A stretch of DNA of 64,000 nt from Streptomyces sp. CoH27 (GCF_020181035.1 NZ_JAIQYY010000016.1:1-64000), one strand, 5' to 3'; numbered from the stretch's first letter, positions 16,373 to 25,731 are shown. Numbers and translations: made by a program. Notes: generated by a model not told the origin, from the sequence alone.

Positions 16373-16758
16373 TCAGCCAGTCTGCACGAGGTCTTCACAG
16401 CTTTCGCCAAAGGCTGGCAAGCGCCCTCGAATTGATACGACCTCGCAGGTCAGGCGCCTGCTTTGGGGGAGAATCCGCCATTCCGGGCGGGCGGCAGTGG
16501 CGAATACTGTCAAAGCATGCCGCGTGCGTCCAACCGGCGTGCCGCACAACAGGCGTGCACACGCCACTGGAACTTGCCCGCCAACTCCCCTCCGATGTTC
16601 ACTCCTTCGGGTGGCGGGGTCAGGTGATGCACGACCACCACCCACCGGCGCTGGGAGGGTCGGGAACCGTACGAACCGGGTGTACGCACCACTTGGCACC
16701 GAGCTGACGGGGTGCCACCCGGGCCCCTGGGTAGACGAGTTCAGGAATGCGAGCACCG
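16373..16758. promoter_or_regulatory. Divergent intergenic region, PP2C / conservon
   Basis: 386 bases without a supported gene. It should carry the promoters of the PP2C gene (leftward) and cvnA (rightward). I see GGGAACCGTACGAACC near 16669-16684, which has the GGAAC core of ECF-type -35 boxes, but no convincing -10. Small reading frames here lack ribosome sites and family features. Confidence 0.35.
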
Positions 16759-19584
16759 GTGCAGAAAAAGCGGCCTCGGCGCACAGGCAGGCAGACGGAC
16801 CCCGTGGGGACCGCCCAGCAGACCCCCGTGGGCACCGGCCGTCCCACCCATGTGCGCACCCGGTTGATCGTCGCCGTCGCCGTGGTGGCCGCCGCCATCG
16901 CCGGTGCCGGGGCGCCTTCCCTGCTCACCGCATCCGGAAACGTCAGCGACTCCCAGGACCTGGTGACGCTGGCCGGCCGCACCCAGGACGCGCTCGCCCT
17001 CGCCCACTCGCTGGCCGATGAGCGCGACGAGGTCACCTCCTACATCGCGGCCGGACGCCCCAAGGCGAAGGCTCCCTCCGAGGACCGCAGCGTCCGCGTC
17101 GACCACCAGGTGGACGACCTGCGCGCCGACGCCGACACCCCGGCGAGCCTGCGCAGCGCACTCGACGGTATCGACGCCGTCCGCCAGGCCGCGCTCACCG
17201 GCCGGAGCACGGCCCTCCAGGCCCACCAGGCGTACTCGGCGACGATCACCGCCCTGCACCGGCTCGCCGAGCAGCTGGCCGAGCAGTCGCCCCCGCGGGC
17301 CGGCTCCGGCGCCCACGCGCTCGCCGAACTGGACACCGCCGTCCAGCAGTCGGCCGCCGCCCGCGGCCTGCTGCTGGCCGCGCTGAACGTGCCGGCCACC
17401 ACCCGGACCGTCATCAACCCGGTCACCGGCCTGCCCACCACGATCTCCACCGTGACCGAGGCCGACCGCAAACAGCGCGACGCGCTCAGCGCCGCCGCCC
17501 AGCAGGCCCGGCTGCGCTCCGACGCGGCCCTCGCCGGCTTCCGCGAGACCGCCCCGCAGTCCGCCGTCGACTCCTACGACTCCACGGTCACCGGCTCCGA
17601 CGTCAACTCGGCCGAGAAGTACCTGGCCGCCCTCACCGCCCAGCCCACCCTCACCGACAGCCAGCTCACCACCAGCACCAAGAAGCTGGACGCGGCCCTC
17701 TCCGCCCGGGTCGACCTGATGACCGGCGCGGAATCGGCCCTCTACGACCACCGCACCAAGGACCTGGCGAAGCTCCGGGACGACGACGTCACGGCGCTGG
17801 AGATCCGCATCGCCGTCCTCGGCGCGCTGATGCTGGTGGCGGTCGGCATCGCGACGGCCATGGCCCGTACGCTGACCCGCCCCCTGTCCGTCCTGCGCCG
17901 CGGCTCGGCCCGCCTGGCGGAGCCCGGGGACCCGGCGGCCCGGGAGCCGATCGCCTTCACCGGCCGCAACGACGAGTTCGCCCAGGTGGTCCGCTCGGTC
18001 AACGCCCTGCACGCGCACGCGGTGGCCCTGCGCGAGCAGACCGCCGCCGCCCATGAGCGGGTCGCCACACTGGAGACCGACCGCAAGCATCTGGTCGGCC
18101 AGCGCCAGAAGATGGCTGACGCCCGCGAGGCGCTCCGCACCGAACTGGCGGATTCCGCAGCCCAGTTGGAGCGGCTGCGCACCAGCATCAGCGGCACGTT
18201 CGTCAACCTGGCGCTGCGCACGCTGGGCCTGGTCGAGCGGCAACTGGCCGTCATCGAGGGCCTGGAGGAGCGCGAGCAGGACCCCGACCGGCTGGCCACC
18301 CTCTTCAAGCTCGACCACTTCGCCACGGTCATGCGCCGGCACAGCGAGAACCTCCTGGTCCTCGCCGGCACCGAGCATGTGCAGCAGCACCACGGCCCGG
18401 TCCCGCTGGTCGACGTCGTCCGCGCGGCGGTCAGCGAGATCGAGCGCTACGAACGCGTCCGCATCGCCTCCCTCCCGCCGCACGCCCACGTGGCCGGCTT
18501 CGCAGCCGACGACCTCTCCCACCTCCTGGCCGAGCTGATGGAGAACGCCACGTCGTTCTCCCCGCCGGACGTCCCGGTGGAGGTCTCCGGCTGGCTCCTG
18601 GAGAGCGGCGAAGTGATGCTCTCGGTCCAGGACGAGGGCATCGGCATGGCGACGGACCGCCTCGGCGTCCTCAACGGCCGCCTGGCCGACTTCGACCCCG
18701 AGTCCCACTACGACAACGAGGGCGAGACCGGTCTCGGCCTCGGCCTCTACGTCGTCGCCCGCCTCGCCCACCGCCACGGCGTGCGCGTGCAGCTGCGCGA
18801 GCAGAAGCAGGGCGGCATCGCGGCGGTGGTGGTCCTCCCCGCCACCCTCCTCACCGAGGCCCCGCCGATCGCGCTGCCCCCGCAGACCACGTCCATGAGC
18901 AGCACCGGCACGCTCTCCCTCCCGGGCGCCGACGCCGAGGTCAACTCCAACATCCTGCACGGCCGCACGAAGGGCACCGACCCACTGGTGGCCCTGGCGG
19001 AAGAGGCGGTACGGGCGGAAGCGGCGGCCACCGGCACCGACCCGGAGGCAGCCCGGTCCGCCACCGGCACCCCGGCCGCGGAGCCCGCTGCCGTAGGCGA
19101 TCCCGTCGCCGTGCACGAGCAGGCCGCCCCGGCCGTCACCGAGCACACGGAGACCCGCCCGAAGGCCCCGGCGGAGACCTACGCCGAGACGACCATGGAG
19201 CTCCTGCTCCCGGACCTGACACAGGACCCTCCGCCCGCCGAAACGCCCGCAGCGCCCACCGCAACGGCAACGACAGCGCTTCCGCCGTCGCCCACGGACC
19301 CGGCGGCCGCCGACGGAGGGGACGCCGTACGGGCTGAGGCTCCGCAGGAACCCGCCGAGGCGGAGCGGCTCACGGCCAAGGGCCTCCCCAAGCGCACACC
19401 CAGGATCACCGCACCGGCCCAGGCCCCGCGCCAGCGGACCGGCTCTGTCGACGCGGAAGCGCTCCGCCGCAGGCTGGGCGGCTTCCGCAGCGGCGCCCAG
19501 GCCGGCTACCGCGCCGTAGCGGAGGAGATCGCAGAACGTACGGAAGACACCACGGGGGGCACTGTCGAGGAGGCAAGCAGTTGA
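16759..19584 (+). CDS. cvnA: Conservon histidine-kinase-like sensor CvnA
   Basis: 941 residues. Short basic N-terminus, TM1 (about 36-60), a large helical extracytoplasmic domain of the nitrate/nitrite-sensing-like type (about 60-345), TM2 (about 350-372), HAMP, a DHp-like helical segment (LDHFATVMRRHSENLLVLAG), an HATPase (ELMENATSFSPP, DEGIGM, GLGLGLYVVARLA) and a Pro/Ala-rich disordered tail of about 250 residues. In known conservons CvnA forms a membrane complex with CvnB-D, likened to a G-protein-coupled system. Start set at GTG 16759, with AGGA 12 bases upstream. ATG 16747 abuts that ribosome site and is less likely. It overlaps cvnB by 4 bp. The chromosomal conservon number is not assigned. 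Confidence 0.93.
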   Translation: MQKKRPRRTGRQTDPVGTAQQTPVGTGRPTHVRTRLIVAVAVVAAAIAGAGAPSLLTASGNVSDSQDLVTLAGRTQDALALAHSLADERDEVTSYIAAGRPKAKAPSEDRSVRVDHQVDDLRADADTPASLRSALDGIDAVRQAALTGRSTALQAHQAYSATITALHRLAEQLAEQSPPRAGSGAHALAELDTAVQQSAAARGLLLAALNVPATTRTVINPVTGLPTTISTVTEADRKQRDALSAAAQQARLRSDAALAGFRETAPQSAVDSYDSTVTGSDVNSAEKYLAALTAQPTLTDSQLTTSTKKLDAALSARVDLMTGAESALYDHRTKDLAKLRDDDVTALEIRIAVLGALMLVAVGIATAMARTLTRPLSVLRRGSARLAEPGDPAAREPIAFTGRNDEFAQVVRSVNALHAHAVALREQTAAAHERVATLETDRKHLVGQRQKMADAREALRTELADSAAQLERLRTSISGTFVNLALRTLGLVERQLAVIEGLEEREQDPDRLATLFKLDHFATVMRRHSENLLVLAGTEHVQQHHGPVPLVDVVRAAVSEIERYERVRIASLPPHAHVAGFAADDLSHLLAELMENATSFSPPDVPVEVSGWLLESGEVMLSVQDEGIGMATDRLGVLNGRLADFDPESHYDNEGETGLGLGLYVVARLAHRHGVRVQLREQKQGGIAAVVVLPATLLTEAPPIALPPQTTSMSSTGTLSLPGADAEVNSNILHGRTKGTDPLVALAEEAVRAEAAATGTDPEAARSATGTPAAEPAAVGDPVAVHEQAAPAVTEHTETRPKAPAETYAETTMELLLPDLTQDPPPAETPAAPTATATTALPPSPTDPAAADGGDAVRAEAPQEPAEAERLTAKGLPKRTPRITAPAQAPRQRTGSVDAEALRRRLGGFRSGAQAGYRAVAEEIAERTEDTTGGTVEEASS

Positions 19585-20078
19585 CCGCGCCCAGCACCTT
19601 CGGACTGAGCAGTGAGGCCCGCAACCTGCACTGGCTGTTGACCAACCTGGTGGAGGAAGTACCCGGCATCCAGTCCGTCGCCGTAGTGTCCTCGGACGGC
19701 CTGCTGCTGCTCTCGTCCGACCCCGCCCGCACCGCCGCATCCCGGGAGAAGCGCCCGGCGAAGGGCCCGAAGGGCTCCGCCGCCGACCTCGCCACCATCG
19801 TCTCCGGCATCGGCAGCCTGACCGTCGGCGCGGCCAAGCTGATGGAGTTCGGCGGGGTCAGGCACACGATGGTCGCCATGGAGGAGGGCAGCCTGTTCGT
19901 GATGTCCATCAGCGACGGCTCCCTGCTCGGCGTGCACGGCTCCGCCGAGTGCGACATGAGCGTGGTGGCGTACCACATGGCCCTGTTCGTCGGTCGCGCC
20001 GGTCACGTGCTGACCCCCGAACTCCGCAGCGAGCTGCGAAAATCCCTGGAAGCCGAGTCGACGGGGAGCACCCGATGA
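19581..20078 (+). CDS. cvnB: Conservon roadblock/LC7 protein CvnB
   Basis: 165 residues. Roadblock/LC7 domain: NLHWLLTNLVEEVPGIQSVA, VVSSDGLLLLSS, an insertion with Lys/Gly, and SDGSLLGVHGSAECDMSVV. Such proteins act as regulators of MglA-like GTPases and are fixed partners of CvnD. TTG start at 19581 overlaps the cvnA stop (TTGA) and is preceded by GAGGAGG. ATGA overlap with cvnC, so the four genes are translationally coupled. Confidence 0.93.
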   Translation: MTAPSTFGLSSEARNLHWLLTNLVEEVPGIQSVAVVSSDGLLLLSSDPARTAASREKRPAKGPKGSAADLATIVSGIGSLTVGAAKLMEFGGVRHTMVAMEEGSLFVMSISDGSLLGVHGSAECDMSVVAYHMALFVGRAGHVLTPELRSELRKSLEAESTGSTR

Positions 20079-20494
20079 GCGGCACGCAGAAGAAACTCCC
20101 CATACGCGGCGGCGACCGCAAACCCGCCCGCGTCCGCCCCTACTCGCTCACCGGCGGCCGCACCCGCTTCGGCCACGTCCTCCTCGTGGAGACGTTCGTG
20201 GCCAGCACAGCGGCTCTCGACGCCCCCGAGGAGCGCAAGGAACTGACGAACGGCTCCCTCACCACCCGGGTCATGCCGGAGATGCGGGCCATCGTCGAAC
20301 TGTGCCGCCGTATGCGCACGGTGGCCGAGATCGCCGCGCTGCTGAAGATGCCGCTCGGCGTGGTCCGCGTGCTCCTGAGCGACCTCGCGGACCAGGGAAA
20401 GATCCGTGTGTACGGCACCGGAACGGGTCACGGCACCGGCCGCCCGGACCGCGCTCTGCTGGAAAGGGTGCTGAGTGGACTCCGTCGTCTCTGA
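20075..20494 (+). CDS. cvnC: Conservon DUF742 protein CvnC
   Basis: 139 residues. DUF742 family: RPYSLTGGRTR near the N-terminus and a winged-helix-like C-terminal half (IVELCRRMRTVAEIAALLKM, PLGVVRVLLSDL). Found only in cvn-type operons, between the roadblock and GTPase genes. ATG start shares bases with the cvnB stop, GGGGAG upstream. Overlaps cvnD by 20 bp. Confidence 0.93.
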   Translation: MSGTQKKLPIRGGDRKPARVRPYSLTGGRTRFGHVLLVETFVASTAALDAPEERKELTNGSLTTRVMPEMRAIVELCRRMRTVAEIAALLKMPLGVVRVLLSDLADQGKIRVYGTGTGHGTGRPDRALLERVLSGLRRL

Positions 20495-21134
20495 CGCCGC
20501 CGCCTCCGCCTTCGGAGGCACCCCCCTCGTCGCCGGTTTCGCCGAGCCCGACGAGGACCTGAGGTCCTGGCAGACGGACCGTACGAGGGCCCCCATCGCG
20601 ACGAAGATAGTCGTGGCGGGCGGCTTCGGCGTCGGCAAGACCACCCTGGTCACCGCCGTCTCGGAGATCACGCCTCTGCAGACCGAGGCGCTGATGACCG
20701 AGGCGAGCGAGGAGACCGACGACCTCTCCGCCACGCCGGGCAAGCTCACCACGACCGTGGCCATGGACTTCGGCCGCATCACGCTCGACGACGACCTGGT
20801 GCTCTACCTGTTCGGCACGCCGGGCCAGCAGCGGTTCTGGTTCATGTGGGACGACCTGGTGCGCGGCGCGATCGGCGCCGTCGTCATGGCCGACACCCGC
20901 CGCCTGAAGGACTGTTTCCCCGCGCTGGACTACTTCGAGAGCTGCGGACTGCCGTACGTCGTCGCCGTCAACCACTTCGACGACAGCGAGCTGTTCGAGC
21001 CGGAGGACGTACGGGAGGCGCTGACCATACCCGCGCACATCCCTGTCATGATCATGGATGCGCGACGGCGGATTTCGGCCATCGAGACATTGCTGGCCCT
21101 GGTCGGCCACGCGCTGGACGAAACCCCCGAGTAG
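20475..21134 (+). CDS. cvnD: Conservon small GTPase CvnD
   Basis: 219 residues. MglA-like Ras-superfamily GTPase: P-loop GGFGVGKTTLVTAVSE, G3 as LFGTPGQQRFW and G4-like AVNHFDD. Expected to cycle between GDP and GTP under CvnB/CvnA control at the membrane. GTG start inside the end of cvnC. Followed after 35 bp by a flavin monooxygenase gene that probably completes the operon. Confidence 0.94.
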   Translation: MDSVVSDAAASAFGGTPLVAGFAEPDEDLRSWQTDRTRAPIATKIVVAGGFGVGKTTLVTAVSEITPLQTEALMTEASEETDDLSATPGKLTTTVAMDFGRITLDDDLVLYLFGTPGQQRFWFMWDDLVRGAIGAVVMADTRRLKDCFPALDYFESCGLPYVVAVNHFDDSELFEPEDVREALTIPAHIPVMIMDARRRISAIETLLALVGHALDETPE

Positions 21135-21169
21135 TCCCCGAGCAGTACCCGTTAGGAGTCCTCACCCGC

Positions 21170-22423
21170 ATGCGGAAGATACTCGTCGTCGGAGCCGGCC
21201 AGTCCGGACTCCAGCTCGCCCTCGGCCTCCAGTCGCACGGCTACGAGGTCACCCTGATGTCGAACCGGACCGCGGACGAGATCCGCACCGGCCGGGTCAT
21301 GTCGACGCAGTGCATGTTCGACACGGCATTGCAGCACGAGCGCGATCTCCAGCTGAACTTCTGGGAGTCCCAGGCCCCGAAGATCGAAGGACTCGGCGTC
21401 TCCGTCGCCGCCCCCGGCTCGCACGACCCGGGCCCCACCCAGCGGGCCATCGACTGGGTGGGCAGGCTCGACGGGTACGCGCAGTCCGTCGACCAGCGGG
21501 TGAAGATGGCCGGCTGGATGGAGACCTTCGCACAGCGCGGCGGCCAGCTGGTCATCCACGGCGCGGCGGTCGGCGACCTCGACTACTTCTCCCGCGCCTA
21601 CGACCTCGTCCTGGTCTCGGCCGGCAAGGGCGAGCTGGTCCAGATGTTCGGCCGCGACGCCTCCCGCTCCCCGTACAGCGAGCCGCAGCGCGCGCTGGCG
21701 GTGGCGTACGTCCACGGGCTGGGCCCGCGCCCGGAGCACCCGGAGTACGACGCGGTCCGCTGCAACCTCGTCCCGGGCGTGGGCGAGCTGTTCGTCATGC
21801 CGACGCTCACCACCTCCGGCCGCGCGGACATCCTGTTCTGGGAGGGCATACCCGGCGGCCCGCTCGACGTCTTCAACGGCGTCAAGGACCCGGCCGAGCA
21901 TCTCTCCCTGACCCTGGAACTCATGGAGAAGTTCACGCCCTGGGAGTACGCGCGGGCGACGAAGGTCGAGCTGACGGACGCGGGCGGCACGCTGGCGGGC
22001 CGCTACGCCCCGACGGTCCGCAACCCCATCGGCCGGCTGCCGGGCGGCGGCCTGGTCCTCGGCGTGGCGGATGTCGTCGTCGCCAACGACCCGATCACCG
22101 GCCAGGGCTCCAACTCGGCGTCCAAGTGCGCCGCCGCGTACCTCGCCGCCATCCTCGAACACGGGGACAAGGAGTTCGACGAGGCCTGGATGCAGGCGGC
22201 CTTCGACCGCTACTGGAACACCGCCCAGCACGTCACCAAGTGGACCAACGCGATGCTGGCGCCCCCGCCGGAGCACATCCTGAACCTCATCGGCGCGGCC
22301 GGGCAGCTTCAGCCGGTGGCGGACCGCTTCGCCAACGCCTTCAACGACCCGGCGGACTTCGAGAACTTCTTCTACGAGCCGGAGAAGACGCAGGCCTACC
22401 TGGCCTCGGTGGCGGGAGCCTGA
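21170..22423 (+). CDS. Styrene-monooxygenase-like FAD-dependent oxygenase associated with conservon
   Basis: 417 residues. N-terminal FAD-binding GxGxxG motif VVGAGQSGLQLALGL, then the StyA-type region TGRVMSTQCMFD, a central substrate domain, and a second FAD contact GVADVVVANDPITGQGSNSA. Similar to the oxygenase component of two-component styrene/indole monooxygenases, which need a separate flavin reductase; none is adjacent. Start ATG 21170, TTAGGAG 11 bases upstream. Co-directional with cvnD at 35 bp, so it is likely the conservon's fifth gene, where other conservons often carry a cytochrome P450. Its 3' end overlaps the convergent NlpC/P60 gene by 28 bp. Confidence 0.85.
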   Translation: MRKILVVGAGQSGLQLALGLQSHGYEVTLMSNRTADEIRTGRVMSTQCMFDTALQHERDLQLNFWESQAPKIEGLGVSVAAPGSHDPGPTQRAIDWVGRLDGYAQSVDQRVKMAGWMETFAQRGGQLVIHGAAVGDLDYFSRAYDLVLVSAGKGELVQMFGRDASRSPYSEPQRALAVAYVHGLGPRPEHPEYDAVRCNLVPGVGELFVMPTLTTSGRADILFWEGIPGGPLDVFNGVKDPAEHLSLTLELMEKFTPWEYARATKVELTDAGGTLAGRYAPTVRNPIGRLPGGGLVLGVADVVVANDPITGQGSNSASKCAAAYLAAILEHGDKEFDEAWMQAAFDRYWNTAQHVTKWTNAMLAPPPEHILNLIGAAGQLQPVADRFANAFNDPADFENFFYEPEKTQAYLASVAGA

Positions 22424-23445
22424 TCCGGACGTACGGCACCGAGCACCGGGTACGACGCCAGGGGTGACACCTGGACGGCCGCGCCCGGTCTCGGCGCCTG
22501 CACGACCTTGCCGTCCCCGACGTACATCGCCACGTGCGTCGCGTCGGGGAAGTACACCACCAGGTCACCCGGGCGCAGCTCGCTCAGCGGGATCCGCTTC
22601 AGCCGCTGCCACTGCTCCTGACTCGTGCGCGGAATGGGCGTGCCCGCCCGGGACCAGGCCTGGGTGGTGAGGCCCGAGCAGTCGTAGGCGTCGGGGCCTG
22701 CCGCCCCCCACGCGTAGGGCTTGCCGATCTGGTCCATGGCCCAGCGGACCGCGCGCTCCCCGGCCGGGGAGGCGGCGCGGGCCGTGGGCAGGGCGCCCGC
22801 GGTGGCGAGCTTCTGCTGGGCCGCGGTGACGCTCTGCCGTTCCAGCGTGGCGATCGCCGCCAGCTGGGCCGGGCTGAGGCCGGCCAGCAGGCGTTCCACG
22901 CCGGCGAGCTTGCCCTGGACGTCGTCGTGCTGTTTCTTCTGCTGGCCGGTGAGTGTGAGCTGGGTGTCCAGGGCCTGGCGGGCGGCCCGGGCCAGGGCGT
23001 CCCTGCCCTTCTCCGTGGCGGTCAGCCGGGTCACCGTCCGGGCCCGTTCGCGCGCCAGCTCGCCGATGACGTGGCCCGCGTCCAGCGCGTGCTCCGGATC
23101 GGGGGCGAGCAGCAGCCGGACGTACGGCCCGAGGCCGCTGCTGCTCTGGTACTGCTGGCGGGCCAGTCGGCCGGCGTCGGCCCGGCTGTCCTGGAGGGCG
23201 AGCCGGGCGCGGGCCAGTTCGCCGTCGAGCCGGGACACCTCGGCGCGCTGCCGCGTCAGCTTCTCCGCGGTCGCGTTGTAGGTCTCCGTGGCCTGCTCGG
23301 TCTGGTGGTACAGCTGCTGAAGGTCCGTCAGCAGCTGGGCGACGGACCGCTGCGGGTCCGGTACGGCCGCGGCGGGTGCGGGCACGAGGACGGCCTGGGC
23401 CGCCACCGCCGTCGTACAGGCCAGGCGCAGAAGCATTCCTGACAC
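22396..23445 (-). CDS. Secreted NlpC/P60 peptidoglycan endopeptidase
   Basis: 349 residues. Signal peptide (about 1-28, ending PAPAAA), a long coiled-coil region (about 35-210), then a C40 peptidase domain with the catalytic cysteine in AYDCSGLTTQAW, the histidine in ATHVAMYVGDG, and YAWGAAGP before them. It is the RipA/P60 layout: the helical part controls access and the peptidase cuts stem peptides in the wall. GTG start 23443-23445, AGGTGATGAC upstream. The last 28 bases overlap the end of the convergent monooxygenase gene. Confidence 0.92.
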   Translation of the reverse strand: MSGMLLRLACTTAVAAQAVLVPAPAAAVPDPQRSVAQLLTDLQQLYHQTEQATETYNATAEKLTRQRAEVSRLDGELARARLALQDSRADAGRLARQQYQSSSGLGPYVRLLLAPDPEHALDAGHVIGELARERARTVTRLTATEKGRDALARAARQALDTQLTLTGQQKKQHDDVQGKLAGVERLLAGLSPAQLAAIATLERQSVTAAQQKLATAGALPTARAASPAGERAVRWAMDQIGKPYAWGAAGPDAYDCSGLTTQAWSRAGTPIPRTSQEQWQRLKRIPLSELRPGDLVVYFPDATHVAMYVGDGKVVQAPRPGAAVQVSPLASYPVLGAVRPDQAPATEAR

Positions 23446-23566
23446 GTCATCACCTCGGTGCGGAGAGGGGGCCCGACGGGCGGGCTGTTCGCCTCCTATC
23501 GCACCGCGATAATCGGATCATCCGTGTGGGGCGCGCGCTGGGCGTGGGCGGTTCGGTCCACGTCTG

Positions 23567-23896
23567 TCACTCGTTCGCGTCGTCCCGCCCGCCCGGCGGC
23601 GTGGCGGGCCGGCCGGCCGGCTTCGACCAGGGCCACCGGAGCTTGCCGCCGGAGACGTCGTCCGGGTCGTAGACGTACTTCCACCCCTGGATGAGCCCCA
23701 GCCGCTTGCTGTGCCCCCTCGGCACCCGGTGGTAGACCAGCACCGTCGGCGGGCCGCCGGCCGGGTCCGGGACGGGGATGCGGTACGTCTTCGGGGGGTG
23801 CCCGGTCGGGCCGACCATGACGGACAGCACACGACCGTCCATCGGGCCGCCCTCGAAGGGGGTGTCCTGGCTCTTCACGGGTTCAGTTTCGGCCAT
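23567..23896 (-). CDS. Conserved small hypothetical protein
   Basis: 109 residues, no family recognised. Soluble, Pro/Gly-rich, with SVMVGPTGHPPKTYRIPVPD and VLVYHRVPRGHSKRLGLIQG, then WKYVYDPDD and a basic end. No signal peptide or membrane helix. Its ATG overlaps the 3' end of the TetR gene by 14 bp in another frame, so it is probably co-transcribed and translated from the same mRNA as the regulator. Confidence 0.6.
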   Translation of the reverse strand: MAETEPVKSQDTPFEGGPMDGRVLSVMVGPTGHPPKTYRIPVPDPAGGPPTVLVYHRVPRGHSKRLGLIQGWKYVYDPDDVSGGKLRWPWSKPAGRPATPPGGRDDANE

Positions 23897-24539
23897 TCCC
23901 GGCGAGCGCGCCGACGAGGGCCGCCGTCTGCGGGTCCCGGCCCGCGGTGACGGTGAGCATGGCCACGAACTGGTCCACCAGCCAGTCGCGCAGCTCCTCG
24001 ACCGGAGGCTGCTTGTCCTCGTCCAGCCAGATCAGGGAGGCCCCCTCGACGGCCGTGATCCACATCCGGACGGTCATCCGCAGCCGGGGGCCGGGCTCGG
24101 CGACGTCGAGATGCCGGTAGATGTGCTCGGCGGCGGCCCGGCGTACGCCGTCCACGGTGGCCGTGGTCCGTGACGTCTCCACCACACTGCCGCCCTGGAG
24201 CAGCGCGCTGAAGCCGGTGTCGTGTTCGTCGACGAAGGCCAGATAGCGGTCCAGGGCCCGGGACAGCCGGCGCAGCAGCGGCCCCTGAAGGGGCTCGTCG
24301 AAGCACTGCCGCAGCTCTTCGGCGGCCGACCGCAGCGCGGCCTCGTACAGCTGCTGCTTGCCGCCCGGGAAGTACCGGTACACCAGCGGCCGCGACACTC
24401 CGGCCGCCTCCGCCACGTCGTCCAGCGACACGTCCTCGGGGGCGCGGTGCGCGAAGAGGGTGAGCGCGGCGGCGAGGAGCTGGCTGCGCCGCTCCTCGAC
24501 ACTGAGCCGACGGTAGGCGGGGGTGGCGGCCGGGGTCAT
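23883..24539 (-). CDS. TetR-family transcriptional regulator
   Basis: 218 residues. N-terminal helix-turn-helix (APEDVSLDDVAEAAGVSRPL, then VYRYFPGGKQQLYEAAL) and an all-helical ligand domain. Start ATG 24537-24539; further upstream in-frame codons exist but give no family similarity. It lies downstream of the AurF-like gene on the same strand with a 130 bp gap. It is a candidate regulator of the divergent diiron gene pair, whose control region contains a CTTG-TCAG-CAAG dyad. Confidence 0.9.
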   Translation of the reverse strand: MTPAATPAYRRLSVEERRSQLLAAALTLFAHRAPEDVSLDDVAEAAGVSRPLVYRYFPGGKQQLYEAALRSAAEELRQCFDEPLQGPLLRRLSRALDRYLAFVDEHDTGFSALLQGGSVVETSRTTATVDGVRRAAAEHIYRHLDVAEPGPRLRMTVRMWITAVEGASLIWLDEDKQPPVEELRDWLVDQFVAMLTVTAGRDPQTAALVGALAGNGRN

Positions 24540-24669
24540 GGCCGTCAGCCTAATCGCTCCGCTCGGGGGGGGTCGTCCTTTGTCCGCCGACTCGTTGTGG
24601 CTGGTCGAGCCCACACGGCGAGCCGCATATCGATACAGCCCCGCGCCTCTTCAGGTCGGCATGCTCCCG

Positions 24670-25608
24670 CTACGCCAGCAGCCCCGACGACCTCCACAGC
24701 CGCCGCCCCGCCCCCCGCAGCACCCCGATGTCGTCCAGGAAGTCCGTCAGCCGCTTCGCCCCCGTCTGCATGACCTCCCGCCGATGCCCGCTCGCCTTCA
24801 CCTGGGCCATGGCCTCCCGCTTGTCCAGCCCGACGTTCGTGTACACCTCAGGATTGACGAAGGCGACCGAGAAGACGCGGGCGAACTCGCCCGAGGTGAC
24901 CCGGGTGAACTCCTGGGACCACTTCGGGGCGGTCAGCATCTGGCGGCGCAGTTCCTCGCGGGCGTACCGGACGTGGCGGGCCTCCTCGACCACGTGGATG
25001 CGGGTGACGCCACGGATGAGGGGCTGGACGCGCTCGTCCGGGAAGGTGAGGCGCTGCATCCAGTCGAGGACCTCCTCACCGAGCAGGGTCGCGGTGAAGG
25101 AACCGGGGGTGGTGGAGATGGTCTTGAAGACGCGGCCCAGGTTCTGGTGGGCCCGGCTCACCGGGTACCAGGGCGTGCCGCCGTGGGAGATCAGCCGGGC
25201 GAACATCTTCGAGTGCCGGCACTCGTCCTCGATCTCGGTCAGCGCGTAGCGGACGTGCGCGCTCGTCGCGGCCTTGTCGTAGATGTGCCGGACGAGGAGC
25301 TGCATCAGGATGATCTCGAACCAGATGCCGAGCGAGGCCAGCGCCGCCGCCTCGTGCTGGGAGAGCAGGATCCGCTGGTCCTCGCTCATCCGCTGCCACA
25401 TCGGCGTGCCGTACAGCGACACCAGCTCCGGCGGCCAGAACCACTTGCCCTCCTCGAAGGGCGCGTCCCAGTCCAGCTCCTTGTCCGGGTCGAAGGAGTG
25501 CTTGGCGGAGGAGACGAGCAGTCGTTCGGCCACCTGTTCCCGGTCCTTGAGCAGGCCGAGCGCGTCGCGCAGGCCGTCCAGCGCGTCCGCTTCCGTCAGC
25601 GTCGTCAT
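24670..25608 (-). CDS. AurF-like diiron oxygenase
   Basis: 312 residues, all-helical ferritin-like fold of the p-aminobenzoate N-oxygenase AurF family. Carboxylate/histidine iron ligands visible in ALTEIEDECRHSKMF and IHVVEEARHVRYAREEL, with further acids in LSQHEAAALASLGIWFE and TLLGEEVLDW. It would activate O2 at a non-haem diiron centre for N-oxygenation or hydroxylation of an unknown substrate. Start ATG 25606-25608. Divergent from a second ferritin-like gene and near a TetR regulator. Confidence 0.85.
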   Translation of the reverse strand: MTTLTEADALDGLRDALGLLKDREQVAERLLVSSAKHSFDPDKELDWDAPFEEGKWFWPPELVSLYGTPMWQRMSEDQRILLSQHEAAALASLGIWFEIILMQLLVRHIYDKAATSAHVRYALTEIEDECRHSKMFARLISHGGTPWYPVSRAHQNLGRVFKTISTTPGSFTATLLGEEVLDWMQRLTFPDERVQPLIRGVTRIHVVEEARHVRYAREELRRQMLTAPKWSQEFTRVTSGEFARVFSVAFVNPEVYTNVGLDKREAMAQVKASGHRREVMQTGAKRLTDFLDDIGVLRGAGRRLWRSSGLLA

Positions 25609-25651
25609 GGCTCCCTCACCTCGTTACCGGGGGTACGTCGTCCTTGCCCTT

Positions 25652-25680
25652 ATGAGACTGCTTGTCAGCAAGGCCGTCAA
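25652..25680 (-). promoter_or_regulatory. Promoter and operator-like dyad between the two diiron genes
   Basis: On the minus strand TTGACG (25675-25680), a 17-base spacer and TCTCAT (25652-25657) give a plausible promoter for the AurF-like gene. The spacer contains CTTG-TCAG-CAAG (25661-25672), a 4-4-4 inverted repeat where a repressor could bind. Confidence 0.5.
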
Positions 25681-25731
25681 TCCCTTGCACATGACTTGTT
25701 GACCGCGCGTCTACATGTGAGCCTGCGGGGT

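Noticed and set aside
16741..19740. 999-codon open frame on the minus strand across cvnA
   Set aside because: Antisense shadow of cvnA. Composition is Gly/Arg/Val-rich as expected for a reversed GC-rich gene, with no start region or motif.
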